15,948 nucleotides of DNA from DATFPQ01 sp035264765 (GCA_035264765.1 DATFPQ010000177.1:1-15948); one strand, 5' to 3'. Shown: positions 1-8,130, counted from the stretch's first letter. Notes: a model not told the origin generated them from the letters alone. Translations and numbers: made by a program.

Positions 1-2172
<2,172 letters not shown>

Positions 2173-2178
2173 GGGGGA

Positions 2179-2211
2179 CCTTCGGGACGGCGTCGGGGTC
2201 GCGCCAGTCTA
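2179..2211 (-). promoter_or_regulatory. Putative metH -10 element and ribosome-binding site
   Basis: On the minus strand a TAGACT hexamer (2206-2211) would start transcription around 2199, giving a leader of about 27 nt. GAAGG (2179-2183) lies 6 nt before the ATG and decides the start. No convincing -35 box is visible, so the promoter is an inference from one motif. Confidence 0.35.
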
Positions 2212-2275
2212 CGGGCGGGCGGCACGCGGGGGTTGAGAGGTGCCCTGGTGGCGAGACTCCGGGCGCGCTCCGCTC

Positions 2276-2281
2276 TAGGCT
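2276..2281 (+). promoter_or_regulatory. Putative -10 element for the PAC2 gene
   Basis: TAGGCT matches the actinobacterial TAnnnT -10 pattern and lies about 65 nt before the GTG at 2346, in the 173-bp divergent region shared with metH. No clear -35 is seen. The rest of that region holds only a weak 5-bp inverted repeat (2221-2225 / 2240-2244). Confidence 0.25.
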
Positions 2282-2333
2282 GGGGCGAACGACGGGCAGG
2301 ACCGGTGCCCGCAAGCGTGGCGGACGCCGCCCT

Positions 2334-2340
2334 GAGGAGG
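2334..2340 (+). promoter_or_regulatory. Strong Shine-Dalgarno deciding the GTG start of the PAC2 gene
   Basis: GAGGAGG sits 5 nt before the GTG at 2346. It is the strongest ribosome-binding site in the window and contrasts with the many genes here that have none. Confidence 0.75.
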
Positions 2341-2345
2341 CCTGG

Positions 2346-3209
2346 GTGATCGAGCTCGCGGACCTGCCCGAGCTGACCGATCCCGTGATGATCGCCGCAT
2401 TCGAGGGCTGGAACGACGCGGGCGAGGCCGCCACGTCCGCCGTCGAGCACCTGGCGCGGGTGTGGAAGGCCGAGCCCTTCGCGGCGCTCGACCCGGAGGA
2501 CTACTACGACTTCCAGGTGAACCGGCCGACGGTGGGCACCGACGACGACGGCCGGCGCCGGGTCACCTGGCCCACCACGCGGTTGCTGGCGGCACGGGTG
2601 CCCTCGATCGGCCGGGACATCGTGATCGTCGACGGGATCGAGCCGTCCATGCGCTGGCGCGGCTACGCGGTCGAGCTGCTTGAGTGCGCCGACCGGCTGG
2701 GGGTCACCGCGCTGATCACCATCGGGGCGCTGCTCGCGGACGTCCCGCACACGCGACCGATCCCGATCACGAGCACCAGCGACGACCCGTCGATGCTGGA
2801 GAACCTGCACGTCGAGCAGTCCCAGTACGAGGGCCCGACCGGGATCGTCGGTGTGCTCAGTGACGCCGCCGCGCAGGCCGGGCTGCCCGGTGTGTCGCTG
2901 TGGGCCGCGGTGCCGCACTACGCCGGCGCCGGGCCGTCACCCAAGGCGTCGCTCGCGCTGCTTCGCCGGATCGAGGACCTGCTGGACGTCCCCATCCCGC
3001 TGGAGGACCTGCCCGAGCTGGCGCAGGCCTGGGAGCGCGGCGTGGACGAGCTGGCCGAGGGCGACAGCGAGGTCGGCGACTACGTGCGCGCGCTGGAGCA
3101 GGCCAAGGACACGACCGAGCTCCCGGAGGCCTCCGGCGAGGCCATCGCGCAGGAGTTCGAGCGGTACCTGCGCCGGCGCGACGACGACCCGCCGAAGCCC
3201 CCGCGCTGA
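2346..3209 (+). CDS. PAC2 family protein (proteasome-assembly-chaperone-like fold)
   Basis: This is a 287-residue protein of the PAC2 family, whose fold is shared with eukaryotic proteasome assembly chaperone 2; the bacterial members have no proven role. Recognition rests on the N-terminus (PVMIAAFEGWNDAGEAAT), the central ITIGALLADVPHTRP with the following SDDP, the segment YEGPTGIVGVLSDAAAQAGL, and SLWAAVPHYAG, in the family order. The C-terminal ~85 residues are a charged helical tail (LLRRIEDLLDVPIPLEDLPE and onward) ending in a basic, proline-rich stretch. Length is normal for actinobacterial members. The start is GTG with GAGGAGG (2334-2340) 5 nt upstream. It is divergent from metH and convergent with mshC, so it appears monocistronic. 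A proteasome link is inferred from fold only. Confidence 0.92.
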   Translation: MIELADLPELTDPVMIAAFEGWNDAGEAATSAVEHLARVWKAEPFAALDPEDYYDFQVNRPTVGTDDDGRRRVTWPTTRLLAARVPSIGRDIVIVDGIEPSMRWRGYAVELLECADRLGVTALITIGALLADVPHTRPIPITSTSDDPSMLENLHVEQSQYEGPTGIVGVLSDAAAQAGLPGVSLWAAVPHYAGAGPSPKASLALLRRIEDLLDVPIPLEDLPELAQAWERGVDELAEGDSEVGDYVRALEQAKDTTELPEASGEAIAQEFERYLRRRDDDPPKPPR

Positions 3210-3242
3210 CGCCGGCCGTCCGCCCGAGCCCCGCTGCTGCAC

Positions 3243-3367
3243 CGGTGCTCACCACCGACGCCGTTGCTCATGAGCAACGCCGTTTTCGCGGCCGTGTAGC
3301 CGAAATTTGGCGTTCCTCGGGAGCAATGGCGCTGCTCGTGAGCACGGGGCGCTGCTCGTGGGCGCGG
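3243..3367. repeat. Array of degenerate palindromes in the convergent PAC2/mshC intergenic region
   Basis: The 175-bp gap between the two convergent stop codons contains a perfect 18-bp palindrome, CGTTGCTCATGAGCAACG (3262-3279). Three decaying copies follow: CGTTCCTCGGGAGCAATG (3311-3328), CGCTGCTCGTGAGCACGG (3330-3347) and CGCTGCTCGTGGGCGCGG (3350-3367). A shorter inverted pair CGGTG/CACCG (3243-3247 / 3253-3257) precedes them. GCCGAAATTTGGC (3299-3311) is AT-rich for this genome and nearly palindromic. No T-tract follows any unit, so this is not a textbook intrinsic terminator, though it could form hairpins in both transcripts. No open reading frame is supportable here. Confidence 0.7.
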
Positions 3368-3384
3368 GGCCAGAAGGGGGGGCC

Positions 3385-4740
3385 TCAGCTGGCGGGGGTG
3401 AGCCGGACGCCGAGCAGGGCGTCGACGGCCGCGGCCAGCAGGGCGGGCGCTTTGTCGTCGCTTGTCGTGTCGTCGGGTGTCGTGGCGTCGAGGGCGGTGT
3501 CGTCGCGGGTCGTGTCGTCGCGCGTCGCGTCCCGCTGCGGCGTGCCGGTCGCCCCGCCGTCGAGCTGCTCGGCCACCCAGCGGTCCACGGCGGCGAGCGC
3601 TCCGGGCGTGTCGAGGTCGTCGGCCAGCCGCTCACGCACCGCGGCGACAGTTGCCGTGGCGTTCGGTCCGGTGGGCCGCGAGACGGCGTCCCGCCAGCGG
3701 TCGAGGCGGGCCTGGGCGTCGGCGAGCAGGTCGTCGGTCCAGGCCCACTCGGTGCGGTAGCTGCGGGCCAGCAGGGCCAGCCGCAAGGCCATCGGGTCGC
3801 GACCGTCAGCGCGCAGCCGGGAGACGAGCACCAGGTTGCCCCGCGACTTGCTCATCTTCTCGCCGTCCAGCCCCACCATCGCCTGGTGCACGTAGGCGCG
3901 GGCGAACGGCCACTCGCCGGTCAGCCCCTCGGCCTGGACGGCGCTCATCTCGTGGTGCGGGAACACCAGGTCGGTGCCGCCACCCTGCACGTCGAAGGTC
4001 ATGCCGAGGGACCGCAGGGCGATGGTGGTGCACTCCACGTGCCAGCCGGGGCGGCCGGGTCCTAGCACGCCGCCGTCCCAGGACGGCTCGCCGGGACGCG
4101 CGGCCCGCCACAGCAGCGGGTCCAGGGGGTCGCGCTTGCCCGGCCGGTCGGGGTCACCGCCGCGGTCGGCGTAGACCGCCAGCATCTCGGCCCGGCTCCA
4201 GCCGGACACCTCACCGAACCGGTCCTCGGTCGAGAGGTCGAAGTAGACGTCGGCGCCCCCGTCGGCCGTCGGCTCGTCCACCGCGAGCCGGTAGGCGTGA
4301 CCGCTCTCCAGCAGGCGGGCCACGTCCGTCGCGATCTCGGCGACCGAGTCGACGACGCTGACGTACTCGTCGGGGGGCAGCACGGCGAGCGCGGTCATGT
4401 CCTCGCGGAAGAGCTCGGTCTCCCGGACGGCCAGGTCGCGCCAGTCCACGCCATCGCGTTCCGCGCGCTCCAGCAGCGGGTCGTCGACGTCGGTGACGTT
4501 CTGCACGTAGTGGACCGTGTGACCGTTGTCGCGCCAGACCCGCTGCAGGACGTCGAAGGTCACGTACGTCGCCGCGTGACCCAGGTGGGTCGCGTCGTAG
4601 GGCGTGATGCCGCAAACGTAGAGCTTCGCCGTGGGTCCGGGCTCGCTCGGGACCACCTCACCGGACGACGTGTCGTAGACCCGCAGCGGAACGGCCTCAC
4701 CTGGCACGGTCGGAACGGGAGGGGCGGGCCACGATGTCAC
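3385..4740 (-). CDS. mshC: Mycothiol ligase (L-cysteine:1D-myo-inositol 2-amino-2-deoxy-alpha-D-glucopyranoside ligase)
   Basis: MshC joins L-cysteine to GlcN-Ins using ATP, through a cysteinyl adenylate, in mycothiol biosynthesis in the cytoplasm. It derives from class I cysteinyl-tRNA synthetase. Visible signatures are Cys43 (YVCGITPYDATH, a zinc ligand), the HIGH-like motif THLGH (51-55), GWHVECTTIAL with zinc ligand Cys237, FPHHEMS (260-266) and KMSKS (295-299). The N-terminus MTSWPAPPVPTVPG and the ADRGGDPDRPGKRDPLDPLL stretch are MshC-like rather than CysRS-like, and there is no CysRS anticodon-binding domain. At 451 residues it is about 30-40 longer than usual; the excess is a low-complexity Asp/Thr insert at 396-431. 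The start is GTG with no Shine-Dalgarno and a TACGCT hexamer 6 nt upstream. Confidence 0.96.
   Translation of the reverse strand: MTSWPAPPVPTVPGEAVPLRVYDTSSGEVVPSEPGPTAKLYVCGITPYDATHLGHAATYVTFDVLQRVWRDNGHTVHYVQNVTDVDDPLLERAERDGVDWRDLAVRETELFREDMTALAVLPPDEYVSVVDSVAEIATDVARLLESGHAYRLAVDEPTADGGADVYFDLSTEDRFGEVSGWSRAEMLAVYADRGGDPDRPGKRDPLDPLLWRAARPGEPSWDGGVLGPGRPGWHVECTTIALRSLGMTFDVQGGGTDLVFPHHEMSAVQAEGLTGEWPFARAYVHQAMVGLDGEKMSKSRGNLVLVSRLRADGRDPMALRLALLARSYRTEWAWTDDLLADAQARLDRWRDAVSRPTGPNATATVAAVRERLADDLDTPGALAAVDRWVAEQLDGGATGTPQRDATRDDTTRDDTALDATTPDDTTSDDKAPALLAAAVDALLGVRLTPAS
3451..3531 (-). repeat. Low-complexity DDT-repeat coding insert in mshC
   Basis: Residues 404-430 of MshC read as imperfect five-residue units built on DDT (RDAT, RDDTT, RDDTA, LDATT, PDDTT, SDDK). 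The DNA is a matching GTCGT-rich microsatellite on the plus strand. It includes AAA and ACA codons that are uncommon in the rest of the gene. The repeat is in frame and falls between the last two C-terminal helical segments, away from the active site. Confidence 0.8.
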
Positions 4741-4746
4741 CGGGTC

Positions 4747-4772
4747 AGCGTAGAGGCCCGTCTCGACGTCGA
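4747..4772 (-). promoter_or_regulatory. Putative leaderless promoter of mshC with an adjacent palindrome
   Basis: On the minus strand TACGCT (4747-4752) lies 6 nt before the GTG at 4740, which would place transcription start at or beside the start codon. TTCGAC (4768-4773) is a possible -35 at 15-bp spacing, shorter than usual. It overlaps a perfect 10-bp palindrome TCGACGTCGA (4763-4772) that could be a regulator site. No Shine-Dalgarno is present. Inference from motif geometry. Confidence 0.4.
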
Positions 4773-4824
4773 AAGAGCGGGTGTCAGGAGGCCCGGACGC
4801 CGGCCGAGGCCCTACCGACGTCCA

Positions 4825-4892
4825 ACCCCGGCCGTCGTTGGACCCCGGCCGTCGTCGGAACCCGGCCGTTGTGGACCCGCGCGCCGTCGTGG
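4825..4892. repeat. Degenerate ~17-bp tandem repeat upstream of mshC
   Basis: Four head-to-tail copies are visible: ACCCCGGCCGTCGTTGG (4825-4841), ACCCCGGCCGTCGTCGG (4842-4858), AACCCGGCCGTTGTGG (4859-4874) and ACCCGCGCGCCGTCGTGG (4875-4892). They fill the gap between the SCO1664-family stop codon and the mshC promoter, 85-150 bp before the mshC start. The array is noncoding. Confidence 0.75.
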
Positions 4893-4902
4893 AACGGCGA
4901 CG

Positions 4903-5721
4903 TCAGAACGGCGGCCAGGGGATGACCGGACCACCGTGGCGCGGCCTGGGAAACGTCCCCTTGCGCAGCAGCGTCCCGACCCGCTGCCGGGTGCGCGCAA
5001 CCTCGGCCTCGGACAGCAGCTCGCAGAGCGCGTCGAACAGCGTCGAGCGCCCGTCCAGGTCTGACGCCAACGCCCGCAGGACGTCCACGGCGTCATCGGG
5101 CAGCGGCTCCCCCTGCCAGCCCCAGAGCACCGTCCGCAGCTTGTCCACCAGGTTGAAGGACAGCCCGTGGTCGACCCCCCAGACCTGGCCGTCCGCCCCT
5201 GCCAGCACGTGCCCACCCTTGCGGTCGGCGTTGTCGATCACCGCGTCGAAGACCGCCATCCGGGCCAGCCGGTCGTCGTCGGCGTGGATCAAGGTCACGT
5301 CGCCGCCTCGGGCGTCCTCCGCGTCGAGCACGGGCAGCCACCCCGGCGGCACCTTGCCCGCGGGCACGATGTCGACCAGGTCGGTCTCCAGCTCCACCGC
5401 GTCGACCCACAGCTGGACGCTGCCCGCTCCGAACGGACCCTCGCGCCACACCGTCGGCGGCACGACCTCCCAGCCGGTCGCCACGGACACCGCGTACGCC
5501 GCGACCTCACGCCGGCCCAGTGTGCCGTGCGGGAAGTCCCACAGCGGTCGCTCCCCCGCCACCGGCTTGTAGATGCAGTGCGCGCTGACGCCGGCGTGCT
5601 CGACCGCCGCGTACAGGGTTGCGTTGGAGGCCGCGGCCATCCGGCCCTCGACCGTGATCCGCCCGCGCGTCAGCAGCTCGAGCGCATCAGGCTCGGCCAG
5701 CGGCGCGGGCGCGGCGCTCAC
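4903..5721 (-). CDS. SCO1664 family protein, phosphoinositide-kinase-like fold
   Basis: This 272-residue protein belongs to the SCO1664 family (TIGR03843 as I recall), which has no proven function. It reads like a small PI3/PI4-kinase-type domain. It has a glycine-poor N-lobe (RITVEGRMAAASNATLYAAV), a candidate ATP-binding lysine in IYKPVAGERP (Lys52) and a possible helix-C glutamate (Glu72). A catalytic-loop-like FDAVIDNADRKGGH (158-171, Asp166) and a metal-binding VDHGLSFN (183-190, Asp184, DFG-like) follow. I chose the GTG at 5721 because it overlaps the TGA of the upstream DUF3090 gene as GTGA, and the family homology begins just after it (ELLTRGRITVEG); an in-frame extension to 5937 lies inside that gene. 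The substrate is unknown. mshC lies 162 bp downstream. Confidence 0.9.
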   Translation of the reverse strand: MSAAPAPLAEPDALELLTRGRITVEGRMAAASNATLYAAVEHAGVSAHCIYKPVAGERPLWDFPHGTLGRREVAAYAVSVATGWEVVPPTVWREGPFGAGSVQLWVDAVELETDLVDIVPAGKVPPGWLPVLDAEDARGGDVTLIHADDDRLARMAVFDAVIDNADRKGGHVLAGADGQVWGVDHGLSFNLVDKLRTVLWGWQGEPLPDDAVDVLRALASDLDGRSTLFDALCELLSEAEVARTRQRVGTLLRKGTFPRPRHGGPVIPWPPF

Positions 5722-6266
5722 CGTCGATGGCCGTTGGCCCGCGGACACACGTGCCCCTGCCGGTCCAGCGGGTTGCCGCAGAACGGGCACGGGGGACGCC
5801 CGGCCGCCACGACGGCACCCGCGCGCTTGGCGAACGCGCGTGCTGCCGCCCCGGTCAGCCGCACTCGCAGCAGGGACGCGTCCGGCGACGGCTCGAGGTC
5901 TCCCTCCGGCGTCGCCTCCTGCCCGACCTCCAGGCACTCGATGACGACGCGTTGCGCATCGCCGTCCCAGACCAGGGTCATCGTCCCGACCCGGAAGTCC
6001 TCCTCGACCGGGCTCGCGAGCGGCGCCACGTCCTCCAGGTCCGCCGGCGCCATCGCGGGCACGGGTGCCTGTCCCCCGGTGCGGCGCAGCACCTCGTCCA
6101 GCAGCTCGTCGACCCGCTCCGCGAGCACCTGCACCTGCTGCTTCTCGAGGGCGACGCTGGTCACGCGGGCGCCGGCGACGGCCTGCAGGAAGAAGGTGCG
6201 ATCGCCGGGCTCACCAACGGTTCCGGCGACGAAGCGCTCCGGCGGGTCGTAGTCGAAGACGGGCAT
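5718..6266 (-). CDS. DUF3090 family protein
   Basis: This is a 182-residue member of DUF3090 (TIGR03847 as I recall), an actinobacterial family of unknown function. Typical features are the start MPVFDYDPPERFVAGTVGEP, the strand pair RTFFLQAVAGARVTSVALEK followed by a helix QVQVLAERVDELLDEVLRR (46-62), and DFRVGTMTLVWDGDAQRVVI (90-109). The last 26 residues hold Cys160, Cys163, His172, Cys174 and His180 (PPCPFCGNP, GHVCPRANGH), a plausible single zinc site. The start is ATG at 6266. No Shine-Dalgarno is seen, but TAGGGT lies 7 nt upstream. Its stop overlaps the GTG of the SCO1664-family gene by 4 nt, implying translational coupling. The phosphomutase gene ends 71 bp upstream. Confidence 0.92.
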   Translation of the reverse strand: MPVFDYDPPERFVAGTVGEPGDRTFFLQAVAGARVTSVALEKQQVQVLAERVDELLDEVLRRTGGQAPVPAMAPADLEDVAPLASPVEEDFRVGTMTLVWDGDAQRVVIECLEVGQEATPEGDLEPSPDASLLRVRLTGAAARAFAKRAGAVVAAGRPPCPFCGNPLDRQGHVCPRANGHRR

Positions 6267-6273
6267 GAACCCG

Positions 6274-6279
6274 ACCCTA
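6274..6279 (-). promoter_or_regulatory. Putative leaderless -10 element for DUF3090
   Basis: TAGGGT on the minus strand is 7 nt before the ATG at 6266, in the 71-bp gap after the phosphomutase gene. If real, DUF3090 and SCO1664 have their own promoter in addition to any readthrough. The same hexamer serves the phosphomutase upstream. Confidence 0.4.
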
Positions 6280-6337
6280 CGACGCGCGCGCACAGGGCGC
6301 GGGATCAGCGCCGGTCCGACACGTCCGGCGGCAAACC

Positions 6338-7060
6338 TCAGGCCGCGGAGCCCCCGACCACGGCGTCGCTTGTCGGGGCGCGCCGGGTCCGGCGTCGGCG
6401 CGGCTTGGGCGCCAACGCCGCCAGGTCGGCCCCGACGTCGTTGGTGCGGCCGACGAAGGGCCGGGTCGGGGTGTACGTGACGACCGACACCGAGCACGGT
6501 GAGACGACGATCCGCTGGAAAGCGTCGAGGTGGGCGCCGAGCGCGTCGGCCAGGACGGCCTTGATGACGTCCCCGTGAGACACCGCCACCCACACCGCGT
6601 CCGGCCCGTGCTCCTCGGCGACCCGCTGGTCCCAGTCGCGGACGGCGTCGACCGCGCGCAGCTGCATGGCCCGCATCGACTCGCCCTCGGGGCCGGGAAA
6701 GACGGCGGCGCTCGGGTGCTCCTGCACGACCTTCCACAGCGGGTCGCGCACGAGCGTCTTCAGCTCCCGGCCGGTCCAGTCGCCGTACCGGCACTCGCCC
6801 AGTCGCTCGTCCGTCATCAGCTCGGGCCGGGCGGCCCCCTTCGGCCCCGGAACGGAGACCAGGGCCTGCGCCGTCTGCTGGCACCGCTCCAACGGGCTCG
6901 ACACCACGGCCGCAAGCGGTACAGGCGCCATCCGGCCGGCCAGGGCTTGCGCCTGCTTCTCGCCGACCTCGTCCAGCCGGACGCCCGGCGTCCAGCCCGC
7001 GAGGACGCCAGAGGTGTTGGCCGTCGTCCGGCCGTGTCGTACCAGCAGCACAGTCGGCAT
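6338..7060 (-). CDS. MSMEG_4193 family histidine-phosphatase-fold protein (putative phosphomutase)
   Basis: This 240-residue protein of the phosphoglycerate-mutase-like histidine phosphatase superfamily fits the MSMEG_4193 family (TIGR03848 as I recall). The phosphohistidine motif is LVRHGRT with His9. SSPLER (Arg59), RLGECRYGDW (candidate acid Glu89) and SHGDV (His162) complete the usual catalytic set, so it should be active, most likely as a phosphatase; the physiological substrate is unknown. A basic tail (PKPRRRRTRRAP, about 216-227) follows the domain and may bind nucleic acid or be disordered. The start ATG at 7060 begins the first strand directly. No convincing Shine-Dalgarno is seen, and TAGGGT is 6 nt upstream. 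It heads the run DUF3090, SCO1664, mshC, and is separated from corA by 29 bp. Confidence 0.93.
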   Translation of the reverse strand: MPTVLLVRHGRTTANTSGVLAGWTPGVRLDEVGEKQAQALAGRMAPVPLAAVVSSPLERCQQTAQALVSVPGPKGAARPELMTDERLGECRYGDWTGRELKTLVRDPLWKVVQEHPSAAVFPGPEGESMRAMQLRAVDAVRDWDQRVAEEHGPDAVWVAVSHGDVIKAVLADALGAHLDAFQRIVVSPCSVSVVTYTPTRPFVGRTNDVGADLAALAPKPRRRRTRRAPTSDAVVGGSAA

Positions 7061-7066
7061 GCGGAC

Positions 7067-7083
7067 ACCCTACGCGGGAGAAT
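7067..7083. promoter_or_regulatory. Back-to-back -10 elements between the phosphomutase gene and corA
   Basis: The 29-bp gap carries TAGGGT on the minus strand (7067-7072), 6 nt before the phosphomutase ATG. On the plus strand GAGAAT (7078-7083) lies 6 nt before the corA GTG. The first is a clear TAnnnT match; the second keeps only the A and final T, and GGGAG (7076-7080) could instead be a ribosome-binding site for corA. Their -35 regions would fall inside the opposite gene. Confidence 0.4.
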
Positions 7084-7089
7084 GGGAAC

Positions 7090-8124
7090 GTGATCATCGA
7101 CGCCGCGGTGTACCGGGACGGCAAGAGGCTCCCCTGCGAGGACCTCAGCCTGGAGATCGAGGGGCTCCGCGACGTGCCGGACGGCTTTCTCTGGATCGGT
7201 CTGAAGGACCCGACGGCCGCGGAGTTCCGGAACGTCAGCAGCGAGCTGCGGCTGCACCCGCTGGCCGTCGAGGACGCCGTGAAGGGCAACCAGCGGTCCA
7301 AGCTCGAGGTCTACGAGAGCTCCCTGTTCGTCGTCCTGAAGCCGTTGCGGTACGTCGAGGAGACGTCCCAGGTCGAGACCGGCGAGGTCATGCTCTTCGT
7401 CGGCGAGCACTTCGTCGTGACGGTGCGGCGGGGCGAGGCCGCCCCCTTGCGCGAGGTGCGACGGCGGCTCGAGACCAACGCGGAGTACCTGGCCCAGGGG
7501 CCTGCGGCCGTGCTGTACGCGGTCATGGACGCCGTGGTGGACGGGTACACGGCCATCGACGCCGAGATCGGGCAGGACCTCGAGCAGATGGAGGACCGCG
7601 TCTTCGCCGGCGAGATCGAGGTCGAGGCGCGGGCGCTCGGCGAGCAACCGCCGGAGGGCTCCGGGAAGCGTCGGCAGGGAGGACAGGACGCGCGGCAGAT
7701 CTACCTGCTCAAGCGCGAGGTCCTGGAGTTCCGCCGGGCGGTGCAGCCGCTGCTCGAGCCGGCCAAGCGGCTGGCCGAGCGTGACGTCCCCCACGTGCCG
7801 GCGAGCTCTCGCCCGTTCTTCCGCGACGTCGCCGACCACGTGCTGCGGGTCGTCGACCACGTCGAGTCGTACGACCGGCTGCTGAGCGACATCCTCTCGG
7901 CCCACCTGACCCGGATCTCGGTGCAGCAGAACGACGACATGCGCCGCATCTCGGCATGGGTGGCGATCGCGGCGATGCCCACGATGATCGCCGGCATCTA
8001 CGGCATGAACTTCGACAACATGCCGGAGCTGCACTGGCGGTTCGGGTACCCGATGGCGCTGTCGCTCATGGCGGCGGTGTGTCTGCTCCTCTACCGCTCC
8101 TTCAAGCGCTCCGGCTGGCTGTAG
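7090..8124 (+). CDS. corA: CorA-type magnesium/cobalt transporter
   Basis: This 344-residue protein is a CorA-family channel for Mg2+ (and Co2+), which acts as a pentamer in the cytoplasmic membrane. A soluble alpha/beta N-terminal domain (1 to about 250) contains FLWIGLKDPTAAEF and HPLAVEDAVKGNQRSKLEVY. It is followed by the long stalk helix and two C-terminal membrane segments (about 287-304 and 321-336). The signature GMN is at 305-307 (YGMNFDNMPEL), and the C-terminus is basic (SFKRSGWL). A hydrophilic Gly/Arg/Gln-rich segment at about 176-200 lengthens the linker before QIYLLKREVLEFRRAV relative to the CorA proteins I recall. The start is GTG, 29 bp from the divergent phosphomutase gene. 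The stop is only 6 bp from the uppP stop. Confidence 0.95.
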   Translation: MIIDAAVYRDGKRLPCEDLSLEIEGLRDVPDGFLWIGLKDPTAAEFRNVSSELRLHPLAVEDAVKGNQRSKLEVYESSLFVVLKPLRYVEETSQVETGEVMLFVGEHFVVTVRRGEAAPLREVRRRLETNAEYLAQGPAAVLYAVMDAVVDGYTAIDAEIGQDLEQMEDRVFAGEIEVEARALGEQPPEGSGKRRQGGQDARQIYLLKREVLEFRRAVQPLLEPAKRLAERDVPHVPASSRPFFRDVADHVLRVVDHVESYDRLLSDILSAHLTRISVQQNDDMRRISAWVAIAAMPTMIAGIYGMNFDNMPELHWRFGYPMALSLMAAVCLLLYRSFKRSGWL

Positions 8125-8130
8125 CGGCCA

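Noticed and set aside
2173..2345. Possible cobalamin riboswitch controlling metH
   Set aside because: The region is only 173 bp, mostly shared with a divergent gene, and I see no B12-box-like sequence or riboswitch architecture. The candidate leader is about 27 nt.
3210..3384. Small gene in the PAC2/mshC gap
   Set aside because: Open frames here lack a ribosome-binding site and any recognisable protein; the palindromic structure explains the region better.
4825..4892. CRISPR array
   Set aside because: The repeats are contiguous, degenerate and lack unique spacers; no cas genes are present.
5722..5937. Longer start for the SCO1664-family gene
   Set aside because: The extra 72 residues are Arg/Gly/Ala-rich and lie within the DUF3090 coding region in another frame. 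The GTGA overlap start is better supported.
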